Program-made: the position numbers and the translations under genes
Shown: one piece after another, positions 13,693-22,581 of the stretch
How the letters are laid out: the number at the start of each line of letters is the position of its first letter
How positions within the stretch are numbered: position 1 is the stretch's first letter
The notes under the pieces: generated by a model
Seen by the model: the letters and a program-made list of their open reading frames with translations, nothing else
What the model was told of the DNA's origin: nothing
Databases searched by the model: none
Assembly: GCA_017437785.1 (NCBI GenBank)
Contig: JAFRXH010000003.1
Coordinates: 1-64,000, forward strand
Reading direction: 5' to 3'
Length of the DNA stretch: 64,000 nucleotides
DNA from: Lachnospiraceae bacterium
GTDB lineage: Bacteria > Bacillota > Clostridia > Lachnospirales > Lachnospiraceae

Positions 13693-16494
13693 TTATTCTT
13701 CTCCCAGTTTGAGGGCCTTTGCAACATTCATCCTGAAGGTCATAAGTGTCAGCACCAGGAAGCATATTACCATCATCACTGCTATTACAGCCATCAGACG
13801 CACCAGATCCGAACTGTCGGTAATAAGCTCCATGGGCAGAAGCTGTGTAGCCGATGCGTAGACCTTCTGCAATATAGGCACAAACAGTCCCGATGTAAGC
13901 TTGCCTATGCCGAAACCTGCAAGTATCGAAAGTCCTCCGCAGAATATCTGCTCCAAGAACAGCATATGGAAGACCTCTCCCTTATGGAAACCGGATGCGC
14001 GCAATACGCCGAATACCAGCTCCCTCTCTTTTAAAGCCATGATCCAGTAGATCAGATAACCCACACCGCACAATATCAGCGTGACCACAAAGCCCAGAGT
14101 CAGCACACCGTTTGTACCCTGCAGAAGGGGATCGGTCTGTGCCTCTTCCAGATCTTCATTCCTGTTAACGTAAGTGGTCAGACGCAGCTCGTTTGCCTCT
14201 TTCCATTCATATATCTGTTCTGCCGTAGCGCCTTCTTTAAGCGAAGCCATTACCTCGTAAGGCACCTCGCCCAGCTTATTCTTTATATACTCGTAATGTG
14301 CCACTATCATATAATTTGCTTCTGTGGACATCTTGCCGTCAGGCTGCTGCTCGGTGATCTCGGAAGCATATCCCGGCCAGTAATCAAAGAAGTCTATGAT
14401 CACACCGTTTGCCACGCCGCCGTTCTCACGCTTGTAAGTCACACTATCCCCCTGCTTGAAGCCCAGCTTGTCGCGGAAATTGGAAGAAACCAGAAGTCCG
14501 TTCTCAACTACAGCCAGCTCGTTTAACAATTCGTAATATGCCTTACCGTTAAGACGCTTGTCAACCCAGGTGATACTGCCGTATTCCTTCGTGTTGATAC
14601 CCAGGAGGTTTACCATGAGGCTTCCGTTGCTGCCTCCCTGCATCTCGATATCCTTTAAGCGGTATACCTTTGTGTAGGAATCTATAAACGGAGCAGTCAC
14701 ATATTTTCCTGCATCCGGCTCGATATAAACACCGGTACGCGCGCCGTTTCGGTCCACAACCTCGGTCCACACTTCCTTCATGCGCAGGTCGCAGCCATCG
14801 GTATAATCCGTATTGCGGATGGTATTCTCAACTATGGTACGCGCCACGGTCGAATGATACATACCAAGTGATACCGTCATGATAAGGAAGAGCATGATCA
14901 GCTGCTGTTTGCGTCCGTTCTTTACATTCTCCATAAATGCTATGAACGGAGCGGGACGCCAGAAGTATTTGCCTATGGTATATACCAGCTTGAGCAAAAG
15001 CGGCTGCAGGCGCAAAAACAGAAGTCCCAGACCCACGATCATAAGCGATGACGAAAGATACAGAAGCGGATCCATAGCCTGGTTATTGAGCACATTCTCC
15101 GTCATATCGGCGGAACTGCGGCGGAAGCTGTAATATCCGTAACCGGAGATGGCTATGCATACGATATCCAGGTAAAGCACTTCCCAGAAACGCTTCTTAT
15201 TAAGAGCCTTCTGCTGCTTTAAGTTAACGATGGATACGCGGCTGTGTTTGATCGCGGGAAGTGTGAGGCACAAAAGCCCTATCCCCGCTGCCGCGAGCAT
15301 ATAGATCAGAGAGCGCTGATCAAAGCTTACATCAAGCTGCTCCGAAAGATCAAAGATAAGGAAATTCCTGGTCGATCCAAGAAGTCTGGCCAGGAGCATT
15401 CCCAGCGGTACGCCGCCTGCGATACCAAGAGCACTTAAGAACAGTCCCTGATACAGATAAAGCATGAATATCTGGAAACGCGAGCTGCCGCGGCTCTTGA
15501 TAACGGAAATCTCGTTACGCTCCATCTCGTACATCTGCCCGGATATCATCAGGAGGAATGCAGCCAGCATGATGAGTACGGGGATCTGCAGGATGGTGAG
15601 TGTTGCGCTGATACGTGAATGCTTGTTGTTATATTCGCTGAGGACCTTAAGTATAGGCGGCTCATCAATGACATTGCGGTACGGACCGGTATGTGCATAG
15701 TAATCGACTTTCTTCTGCAGTTCCTCCGCATCAGTTGCCTTTATGTCGTCATACTCAAACATAGCGGTATAATGACAGACTATGGAGAACTTAACGGACT
15801 TCTCTCCCAGGAAACTGTTCCTGAAAAGCTCGGGATTCATCAGGCACAGATCGTCAAACTCCGTCTCTTTATCATTCCAGTACAGATCACCGGCAGTCTT
15901 GGGCTGGAAAACCCCCACTATCTTATAACGCATGGGCTTGCCTTCAAAAGTCCTGATAGCCTTAAATACCATATTCTCATCAACCAGGTAGCCCTGCTTT
16001 GTCATGCATTTCTGACTGATGACCACCTCGATGGCGCCATCATCCGAAAGACCGCTATCCGAATACATACGGCCGTTTACTATCTCGATATGATCCTCAA
16101 GATTGCTTTTAAAGCCCAGACGGGCGCTTAAGTCATTTGCATCATTACGCTGAAGCTCGGAATTTACGGTGCCTCCCGTGATCGAATACAGATAGATGGT
16201 ATCCCTTTCCTTAACTCCCAGATCGGAGTACAGAGTGGGGATGAAGTTTTCCATATTTGTGATGGTCTTTCCGTCTTTTTCCTTCTTGGTGGATACCTGA
16301 AGAGAAAGCTGCGCCGGCCATACGCCCTGTGCCGAGAGATAATGGTCAAACTCGTCATGAAGCATACGGTTATAAGCTGCAGACTGATATAACGGAAAGC
16401 TTACCGCCGTAGCCACAAGCAAAATGCAGCCCAGCAGCAGGCTCAGATTCATCCATTTCTTATGCCACATTTTCTGCAGCATTATTCCCAGCAT
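13693..16494 (-). CDS. FtsX/MacB-type ABC transporter permease, large
   Basis: A 933-residue membrane protein. One membrane helix lies near residues 17-37, followed by a large outside domain. Three or four helices are near 300-420 (the first FtsX-type core), two more around 440-520, a second outside domain spans about 550-770, and three C-terminal helices near 775-925 form a second FtsX core. Thus it is a fused tandem permease rather than the 400-residue single unit. It overlaps the end of the adaptor gene by 13 bases and is followed at once by the ATPase gene, so translation is coupled. Such systems export peptides, antibiotics or lipoproteins, or sense antimicrobial peptides. The substrate is not readable. 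Confidence 0.88.
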   Translation of the reverse strand: MLGIMLQKMWHKKWMNLSLLLGCILLVATAVSFPLYQSAAYNRMLHDEFDHYLSAQGVWPAQLSLQVSTKKEKDGKTITNMENFIPTLYSDLGVKERDTIYLYSITGGTVNSELQRNDANDLSARLGFKSNLEDHIEIVNGRMYSDSGLSDDGAIEVVISQKCMTKQGYLVDENMVFKAIRTFEGKPMRYKIVGVFQPKTAGDLYWNDKETEFDDLCLMNPELFRNSFLGEKSVKFSIVCHYTAMFEYDDIKATDAEELQKKVDYYAHTGPYRNVIDEPPILKVLSEYNNKHSRISATLTILQIPVLIMLAAFLLMISGQMYEMERNEISVIKSRGSSRFQIFMLYLYQGLFLSALGIAGGVPLGMLLARLLGSTRNFLIFDLSEQLDVSFDQRSLIYMLAAAGIGLLCLTLPAIKHSRVSIVNLKQQKALNKKRFWEVLYLDIVCIAISGYGYYSFRRSSADMTENVLNNQAMDPLLYLSSSLMIVGLGLLFLRLQPLLLKLVYTIGKYFWRPAPFIAFMENVKNGRKQQLIMLFLIMTVSLGMYHSTVARTIVENTIRNTDYTDGCDLRMKEVWTEVVDRNGARTGVYIEPDAGKYVTAPFIDSYTKVYRLKDIEMQGGSNGSLMVNLLGINTKEYGSITWVDKRLNGKAYYELLNELAVVENGLLVSSNFRDKLGFKQGDSVTYKRENGGVANGVIIDFFDYWPGYASEITEQQPDGKMSTEANYMIVAHYEYIKNKLGEVPYEVMASLKEGATAEQIYEWKEANELRLTTYVNRNEDLEEAQTDPLLQGTNGVLTLGFVVTLILCGVGYLIYWIMALKERELVFGVLRASGFHKGEVFHMLFLEQIFCGGLSILAGFGIGKLTSGLFVPILQKVYASATQLLPMELITDSSDLVRLMAVIAVMMVICFLVLTLMTFRMNVAKALKLGEE

Positions 16495-18629
16495 ATCTTA
16501 GTCCCTTCCGTAAGGCCTGTTACGACCCAGTAATTATCGGAATCCGCTCCGCCCGACACAAAGGCCTGCTGGCGTCTTGCTCCGTTATCCTCTACCACCG
16601 TAACATAGGTGGTACGGTTCACTTCCTTAACTGCTTTTTTAGGTACCAGCAGTACATTATCAACATTTCTGAGCTGAGCCTTGACATTGACACGGCTTAA
16701 GCTCCACCAGCCTTCATTATTACGGCTGCTGCCTGCTATCTCCGCAGCCACCTCAAGGGGCAGTTTAACAACAGCCTGTCCCGACTGAAGGCTCTTATCC
16801 AGTAATTTCAGATTAACGGTAGCCACCTGGCATTCAACGCTCTTCTGTGCACCGCTTTCATCCTGATAGGATATTTCCACGGTGGTGCCGTAGGTAAGCT
16901 TGCCATCGGCATCCTCTACCATAACAAAGCAGGACTGATCGTCTGCCAGTCTGCCTATGGAACTGTTGTATGCCCAGATCTCGCCGGCTTCCGCATTATT
17001 TATCTCGGTGATAACACCGTCATATGCCGCACGTATCTCCCTTGTAGCCGCATCATTCTTAAGCTTATCCAGATACTCCTGTTTTTCGCCAAGCTGCTTG
17101 TTTAAGCTCTTTATCTGATACTTGTTTTCCTTTTCGCCCTCTTTGGTATACCATGCGATCTGCTCATTAAGCCTCTGGATCTCACGCTCCGTACGCTCTA
17201 TCTCTACGGGATCTGATACAACATGGACTTTGACCAGAACCTCTCCGGCCTGTACCTGCTGATACTGTTTAACACATATCTCATCCAGATATACGGTACC
17301 GTACTGAACAGGATTGACTACAGGCTTGGCACTGGGATAGTAGAGGAAACCGGTAGCCGTGAAATCCGAATGAACGGATCCTGTTTTGAGCACCGCTTCG
17401 TTAGCACCACCCGGAAGCTTATACTCTGCCTTGACCATATCCCCGGCTTCAAGTCCCGAAAGTATCTCTGTATACTGCCCGTCCGATATGCCGCAGACCA
17501 CAGGCTGCTCACTGTATGTATTGCCGTCGAAAAGGTAAACATAGTAATCATCGCCTTCTCTTAACAGACAGTCGGAAGGCACTGCCAGGACTCCGGTCTT
17601 ATGCTCATTTTCCATTACGATGGTAGCAAAATCACCGAACTCTATAACATCCCCGGGATCTTCGATACTGAATATGCCGTATACCTTTCCGTTCTTTTCC
17701 TCCAGGCGCTCGTACTCCTCGGAGCTTAAGGGCTCATACTGCACTTCAAAACGTTCCCCGTCAACCAGCGCATATACATCATCAGCCTTGTTGATATCGG
17801 AATTGTTGATATAATCGCACCTTAACTGCTTAACGGATGTATCTCCCAGTGCCATGCTTATGGTATTTTCCCTGATCCAGTCACCTGCACGGTAAAAATC
17901 ACTGTAATTGCCGCGGTCCACAAAGCCCAGTGCCACAACTATGCCTTCGCGTCCCGCCAGCAGCATCTTGTTGTTCTTTTCTCTCTGAAGTTCCGTAAGG
18001 ATCTGCTGCTGTCTTTCCAGATCCAGGGCGTAGAGTTCTTCGCTTTCCTTATTCTGCTGCTTGGTGCGCCTGAGATTCAGATCTGCCATCGTGGGGCCGT
18101 AAAACTCTATGAAATGCTTTGCAGTCCAGGCATCATATATCGGCGAATCTTCTTCAGGCTGCGCCTTTAAAAGGTCCTCAAGCTGTCTCTGGCCTTCCCA
18201 ATAGCTTTTCTCGGCCTTCTCCAGATTATCGGCCCTCTGCTCCAAGTCGTCCGTATGGTTGCTCTCCATATCGGCGATATTCTTTGTCTGATCCTTGATC
18301 CTCTGGTCCAGATCCCCGGTATCGCCGCTGATCAGCACATCGCCCTTCTTTACTTCCTCTCCCGGTGTCTTTTCGTATGCCATAAAAGTCATACTGGTAT
18401 CCATTACACATTCCGAAAGAGCCGGAACGCATATCGCGCCGGTAACCTTATAATCATATATATCCCTGTACTCCGCAGCCACACAGCTCTGAGCCACACT
18501 TACGGGATCCAGCAGGACTATCTCTTCTTCCGGCACTTCGGTAGTATCCCTGCCGCATGCGGAACTCATGAGCACAGGTATCAGCGAAAGAGTCAGTATT
18601 CCTTTTTTCAGTAAACTCTTCCTTTTCAT
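16482..18629 (-). CDS. Tandem HlyD/MacA-like adaptor lipoprotein
   Basis: A 715-residue adaptor (membrane fusion protein), about twice the usual size. A lipoprotein signal ends in LMSSAC at about residue 25. Residues about 30-400 form one adaptor unit: barrel and lipoyl halves, a long coiled coil with QTKNIADME and QQNKESEELYALD, and a beta-rich domain. Residues about 410-710 form a second unit, again with lipoyl-like parts (VQAGEVLVKVH, AAYDGVITEINNAEAGE), a coiled coil between them, and a membrane-proximal domain. The start overlaps the stop of the upstream adaptor gene as ATGA. In a Gram-positive cell it would be anchored outside and couple to the FtsX permease. Confidence 0.87.
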   Translation of the reverse strand: MKRKSLLKKGILTLSLIPVLMSSACGRDTTEVPEEEIVLLDPVSVAQSCVAAEYRDIYDYKVTGAICVPALSECVMDTSMTFMAYEKTPGEEVKKGDVLISGDTGDLDQRIKDQTKNIADMESNHTDDLEQRADNLEKAEKSYWEGQRQLEDLLKAQPEEDSPIYDAWTAKHFIEFYGPTMADLNLRRTKQQNKESEELYALDLERQQQILTELQREKNNKMLLAGREGIVVALGFVDRGNYSDFYRAGDWIRENTISMALGDTSVKQLRCDYINNSDINKADDVYALVDGERFEVQYEPLSSEEYERLEEKNGKVYGIFSIEDPGDVIEFGDFATIVMENEHKTGVLAVPSDCLLREGDDYYVYLFDGNTYSEQPVVCGISDGQYTEILSGLEAGDMVKAEYKLPGGANEAVLKTGSVHSDFTATGFLYYPSAKPVVNPVQYGTVYLDEICVKQYQQVQAGEVLVKVHVVSDPVEIERTEREIQRLNEQIAWYTKEGEKENKYQIKSLNKQLGEKQEYLDKLKNDAATREIRAAYDGVITEINNAEAGEIWAYNSSIGRLADDQSCFVMVEDADGKLTYGTTVEISYQDESGAQKSVECQVATVNLKLLDKSLQSGQAVVKLPLEVAAEIAGSSRNNEGWWSLSRVNVKAQLRNVDNVLLVPKKAVKEVNRTTYVTVVEDNGARRQQAFVSGGADSDNYWVVTGLTEGTKICWE

Positions 18630-19741
18630 CCTCTTCTTATCACCTTATCGCCTTCATCAAGGCCGTCTACGATCTCGGTCACGCCGTCACTGTGCAGTCC
18701 CACGGTTACCCAGACCACATCACGCAGGCCTTCCTCCGTAACCACATATACATAGTTCTTATCGCCTGCATTGCGTATACATTCATTGGGCAGATAAAGG
18801 GCATTCTCTTTTCTTGCGGTAACTACGGTTATATCGCCCTTATCATCAACTTCCAGTCCTTCGGTATTATCGCCCTTGAGGATAGAAAAATACTGCTTAT
18901 CACTCCATTTATCACGGTCACGGGGAACAAGCTCATAATCGCCTCTTCCGTTTCCGAACATCACCTTCATACTGTAGCTTTCTGCTGTAAGATAGGGCAC
19001 CATATCCTCTTTCTGTGCCTCAAAATATCCTTCCTGATCATCCACTACCGTCATGATACATTTTTCGATATTACTGGTGGTCCCGATCAGTCCTTTTTCA
19101 ACAGAACTAACCTTGCCGTCAAACTGCGCATAAACCCTGCTCTGTGCAAGCTGGGTCTGAAGTGCGGAAAGTTTCTTCTTATCAAACTCTATCGAGTCAC
19201 GGTAACTGTTACGCCTCTGTTCATTACGGTCCCTGGATACCTGAAGCTGCTTATCGTAATCTTCCACGTCTTCTTCGCTGCGCTTGCTCATATATACCAG
19301 GCTGTAATAACGGCTCTCTTCATCAAGCTTTTCGTCCTCGTCGATATACGCCAGCTGCAGTTCGTTACGCTTGATCCTGTACTCGAGTTCATCTATCTGG
19401 TCTTCTATATTACCGATAGCCAGCTCTGCAAGAAGGTCACCCTTCTTTACGATATCACCCTCCTGTACGCAGATCCTGCGTATCTGCTTCCCGCTGACGG
19501 GGAAATATACTTCCTGCTCCTCATTTTTACGATAATAACAGGGAATGGAGACCGTTTCCTCAAGCGTGCCACGCATCACCTCTGTCAGACTGTATTCAGC
19601 TGCCTCGTCACCGCTCTCAAGTACCAGCGGAGGAGCTTCCTGTGGCTTATCCTCACAGCCGGTCGCAAGCAAAAAAAGACCCATCGAGAACACAAGTCCC
19701 GACATGATCTTTGCTCGGCTTTTTGCTGGTCTTTTGCTCAT
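18626..19741 (-). CDS. HlyD/MacA-like adaptor lipoprotein
   Basis: A 371-residue membrane fusion protein, first gene of the exporter operon. The lipoprotein signal is a basic start, a hydrophobic core and the lipobox LLATGC (Cys29). The lipoyl half-motifs are VQEGDIVKKGDLLAEL and AQFDGKVSSVEKGLIG. Between them lies a coiled coil of about 80 residues. A beta-barrel and a C-terminal domain (NYVYVVTEEGLRDV) follow. ATG at 19741 gives the basic n-region but has no ribosome site; a promoter lies only 9 bases upstream. An internal ATG at 19705 would shorten the signal peptide and also lacks a clear site. It probably acts outside the membrane with the tandem adaptor. Confidence 0.88.
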   Translation of the reverse strand: MSKRPAKSRAKIMSGLVFSMGLFLLATGCEDKPQEAPPLVLESGDEAAEYSLTEVMRGTLEETVSIPCYYRKNEEQEVYFPVSGKQIRRICVQEGDIVKKGDLLAELAIGNIEDQIDELEYRIKRNELQLAYIDEDEKLDEESRYYSLVYMSKRSEEDVEDYDKQLQVSRDRNEQRRNSYRDSIEFDKKKLSALQTQLAQSRVYAQFDGKVSSVEKGLIGTTSNIEKCIMTVVDDQEGYFEAQKEDMVPYLTAESYSMKVMFGNGRGDYELVPRDRDKWSDKQYFSILKGDNTEGLEVDDKGDITVVTARKENALYLPNECIRNAGDKNYVYVVTEEGLRDVVWVTVGLHSDGVTEIVDGLDEGDKVIRRG

Positions 19742-19750
19742 AACTTGCTC

Positions 19751-19779
19751 ATTTTATCATAAGAATTTTACAAATACAA
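19751..19779 (-). promoter_or_regulatory. Promoter of the exporter operon (extended -10)
   Basis: On the minus strand TTGTAT (19774-19779) and TAAAAT (19751-19756) are 17 bases apart, and TGA before the -10 gives an extended -10. The expected start is near 19744, about three bases before ATG 19741. Confidence 0.6.
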
Positions 19780-19813
19780 TGACGTAAATAGTCATTTCTT
19801 CTCACATTTTGCT

Positions 19814-19850
19814 CAAAAAAAAGAGGCGCATCTTTCGATGCGCCCCTTTA
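19814..19850 (-). terminator. Terminator of the solute-binding protein gene
   Basis: The perfect 8-bp stem GGCGCATC/GATGCGCC with a 4-base loop is followed on the minus strand by a run of eight T. It lies 31 bases after the stop codon at 19881 and separates the sugar-import genes from the exporter operon. Confidence 0.88.
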
Positions 19851-19880
19851 AATTCTGTTTTGTTATGCAGAAACTGTTAA

Positions 19881-21431
19881 TTACTTGTTAGCAGCGTCTA
19901 CATATGCCTGCCAGGAATCAACGATAGCATCAACTGCCTCGGAAACCTTAGCATCACCGTTGATACCCCAGATCAGGTCGGGACCTGTCTGAAGATCAGG
20001 GATCATACCTGCATATGTTACGAAGCCGTGTGCGGGATCGCTCATGAGAGGCAGGGTCTCATCCAGTGCTCTCTGATCAAAGATACCGGAACGTGCACGT
20101 GATACGATACTGTTCTCTTCCTCGATCTCCGGGGGAACCTCGAACCATACATCATATGCGAATGCGATGTTCCAAGCCTGCTCAGGTGTATAGCAAGCAG
20201 GGATAACAGCGGGGTTGTTGCTCCATCTGTTGGTAAGCTGCTTGTCAGCCTTGTCAGGGCCATAAGGCATCATTACGAAACCTGCATCGAAGCTGATGTC
20301 TGCAAGGAAGTTACCGGGAGTACCTGCATACTCCTGCTCAAGCAGGAATACAGCATCACCGTTCTTCCAGGAATCCTTGTAGTAATCCCAAGGAGCGGGC
20401 TCGCCGTCTACATCGGGATCTTTGTGACGATACTCTTTGATCATACGGTTAGCAAACTCAAGAGCATTGATGGTTGCTGCATCCTTAACCTTAAGAACAT
20501 AACCGTTGCTGTCGCGACCAACAAGCTCACCACCGTTAGAGAAGATGATCTCCTCAACAGCACCACCGGTGTTAGCAGTCCAACCTGCAACATCAACAGT
20601 ACCATCGTTATCGGTATCACGCTGGCAATCCTTCATGATGCTTTCCCAAGCATCCCATGTCCAGGTGCCGTTCTTCTGCATATCATAAATCTCATCAGCG
20701 GTGTGTCCGCCATCCTCAAGGAGCTTCTTGTTGAAGTATACACCATCACGAGGCTCGGAAATGCTTCCGTAGAATGCATAGATTCCGTCCTTGTAGGTGT
20801 ACTGCTCATGGCAGAGGTTCTGCTGATACTTCTTGTCGCTGAAATCAAGGCAATCAAGAGTAGACAGATCATACATTTCGTTATTTCTCATAGCTGCGGT
20901 GGTGGTAGCATCATCACGCAGAGTGAAGATAACGTTTTCGCACTTCTCAGGAGTTCCTGCTTCATATTCGAACTCAAGAGGACCGCCGCCTGTGGTTACA
21001 TAGTTAACGAAATCGTTGATGCACTGACCCCAGTCAGCACCACCAACCTGGCGAAGCTTGAAGTTGTACTTCTCCTGTGCCCACTCACGATACTCACGGA
21101 TCTCAGCCTCGTAGCTTGAAAGGCTGTCGGGATCAGCATGCATGATATCGGTCTCTGCATTTGAGAACCAGTCACGGATGATGATCTCCATGCCGCCCAG
21201 ATCGATAGCGCTTCCGTCTGCCTTGGTACGTACGGTGTAAGGCTCTACGTCCTCGTCAACAGGAGTGTCAACGGGATCAGTGGTCTCTCCTCCACCATTG
21301 GAATCAGCTGCAGTAGGCGCTGCGGGATCCTGGCTGGGATTCTGTGCAGGATCTGCGGGTTTGCTGTCACATGCTGCAAGGTTGAATGCCATAACAGCTG
21401 CGAGAGCTACAGGTACAAATTTCCTTTTCAT
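19881..21431 (-). CDS. Extracellular solute-binding lipoprotein of a CUT1 sugar importer
   Basis: A 516-residue family 1 binding protein. The signal peptide ends in NLAAC (lipid Cys near residue 21). A Pro/Ala/Thr/Asp-rich linker of about 50 residues spaces it from the membrane. The two-lobed fold follows, with DGIYAFYGSISEPRDGVYFN and NGTWTWDAWESIMKDC typical of the family. The acidic linker and many aromatic residues fit oligosaccharide binding. The start has GGAGG upstream. It has its own promoter and terminator, so it can be made in excess over the permeases. It probably serves the permease pair at 21583-23488. Confidence 0.9.
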   Translation of the reverse strand: MKRKFVPVALAAVMAFNLAACDSKPADPAQNPSQDPAAPTAADSNGGGETTDPVDTPVDEDVEPYTVRTKADGSAIDLGGMEIIIRDWFSNAETDIMHADPDSLSSYEAEIREYREWAQEKYNFKLRQVGGADWGQCINDFVNYVTTGGGPLEFEYEAGTPEKCENVIFTLRDDATTTAAMRNNEMYDLSTLDCLDFSDKKYQQNLCHEQYTYKDGIYAFYGSISEPRDGVYFNKKLLEDGGHTADEIYDMQKNGTWTWDAWESIMKDCQRDTDNDGTVDVAGWTANTGGAVEEIIFSNGGELVGRDSNGYVLKVKDAATINALEFANRMIKEYRHKDPDVDGEPAPWDYYKDSWKNGDAVFLLEQEYAGTPGNFLADISFDAGFVMMPYGPDKADKQLTNRWSNNPAVIPACYTPEQAWNIAFAYDVWFEVPPEIEEENSIVSRARSGIFDQRALDETLPLMSDPAHGFVTYAGMIPDLQTGPDLIWGINGDAKVSEAVDAIVDSWQAYVDAANK

Positions 21432-21500
21432 ACTTTTCTACCCTCCATTTTATTTGTTTGGTATTGTTTACTTAAGCCGTTCGGGCATTCCCCCTCCCGG

Positions 21501-21511
21501 CAGGTAACCTG
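21501..21511. promoter_or_regulatory. Palindrome CAGGTAACCTG at the transcription start of the binding-protein gene
   Basis: An 11-base perfect palindrome lies directly downstream of the -10 box on the minus strand, about where transcription would begin. Its place suits a repressor site; no regulator can be named. Confidence 0.35.
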
Positions 21512-21516
21512 GTATT

Positions 21517-21545
21517 ATAATATTACGATTTTTTTAAAAAATCAA
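21517..21545 (-). promoter_or_regulatory. Promoter of the solute-binding protein gene
   Basis: On the minus strand TTGATT (21540-21545) and TATTAT (21517-21522) are 17 bases apart. A perfect TATAAT (21514-21519) overlaps it. The leader would be about 75 bases. Confidence 0.5.
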
Positions 21546-21554
21546 CATATTATT

Positions 21555-21574
21555 CAAACTTTGTTCAAAGTTTG
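21555..21574. promoter_or_regulatory. 8-bp inverted repeat upstream of the -35 box
   Basis: CAAACTTT and AAAGTTTG are perfect inverted copies around GTTC. It lies nine bases upstream of the -35 box, and just after the stop codon of the permease gene. There is no T run on the minus strand, so a terminator is unlikely; an activator site is possible. Confidence 0.4.
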
Positions 21575-21582
21575 TTCATTTT

Positions 21583-22581
21583 TTACATCTTGATACCGCT
21601 GGATGCAATACTCTCAACAAATTTACGCTGTGCAAACAGGTAAAGAATGATCAGAGGACCGACAACCATGAGCGTTGCAGTTGACAGTATACAGTTCGAA
21701 TATGCGATGGATACCGCAACCTTCTCTCCTGTCAGACGCTGGATGTAAACGCCCAGTGAATCGACTATGGTAGAGATACTGGTACTTACCAGACGACGTC
21801 CACCAAGGAACATTCCCGAATAGAAACCATCTGTCCACTGCCATACAAATGAGAACAGGAAGCAGGATGTGATGATGGGTGTTGCCTCGGGAAGCATTAT
21901 GGTATAGAAGGTCTTGAACATACCACAGCCGTCCACGTATGCTGCTTCTTCCATATCATTGGGGATATTACGGAAGAACTGTCTGATCATGTAGATATAC
22001 AGACCATCCTTAAGTCCCATACATCCGGCGCACAGCATGTAATACGGTATAATGGAACCACGCAGGTTAAGCGCCTCTCCCCTTATCGCCTGGAAGATTC
22101 CGAAAATATCAAAGAAACGGAATCTCAGGAACAGGGATGTTGATATGACCTGAGGCGGGATAACTATCGTCAGCATTACAAATGCGAACCACAGCTTCTT
22201 AAACGGGAATTTGAAACGTGCAAAACCGTATCCCACCAGAGTACACATAGCGATCTGCAGTAAGGATGAGGTGAGTGATATTATAAGGGAGTTGATAAAA
22301 CCTACCTTATAGTTCATAACATCCGCTGCTATCTCGTAATTATCCAGTGTAAAATGAAGCGGTATTGAAATTACCACCGGATCGAACAGATCTTCCTCAG
22401 TCATAAGACTTACGGAGATCTTATTCAGTATAGGCTGCAGGATCAAAAAGCACAGACCGAAAAGCAATATGAAACGACATATGCTTACTGTGACCTGGGT
22501 TGCTTTCTTTTTTAACAGATATCCGCCGGATTTTCTGTTCCTGTCCCAGAAGGTATCCTTATTAATATTAACATTAATCAC
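21583..22581 (-). CDS. Carbohydrate ABC permease, MalG type
   Basis: A 332-residue inner subunit of a CUT1 sugar importer with six predicted membrane helices. The coupling loop EEAAYVDGCGMFKTFYTIML carries the EAA motif that contacts the ATPase, and the C-terminus ends in a typical short SGIKM. The start is GTG at 22581, with AAAGGGGGT upstream; it overlaps the stop of the MalF-type gene by 8 bases. No ATPase gene is in the operon, so a shared MsmX-type ATPase elsewhere is expected. It probably works with the adjacent MalF-type protein and the 516-residue binding protein. Confidence 0.92.
   Translation of the reverse strand: MINVNINKDTFWDRNRKSGGYLLKKKATQVTVSICRFILLFGLCFLILQPILNKISVSLMTEEDLFDPVVISIPLHFTLDNYEIAADVMNYKVGFINSLIISLTSSLLQIAMCTLVGYGFARFKFPFKKLWFAFVMLTIVIPPQVISTSLFLRFRFFDIFGIFQAIRGEALNLRGSIIPYYMLCAGCMGLKDGLYIYMIRQFFRNIPNDMEEAAYVDGCGMFKTFYTIMLPEATPIITSCFLFSFVWQWTDGFYSGMFLGGRRLVSTSISTIVDSLGVYIQRLTGEKVAVSIAYSNCILSTATLMVVGPLIILYLFAQRKFVESIASSGIKM

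Noticed and set aside
18692..19762. Long plus-strand open frame of 356 codons opposite the first adaptor gene
   Set aside because: It mirrors the adaptor coding strand, is rich in Ile, Leu and His from the reverse codons, has no ribosome site, and the adaptor has clear family motifs.
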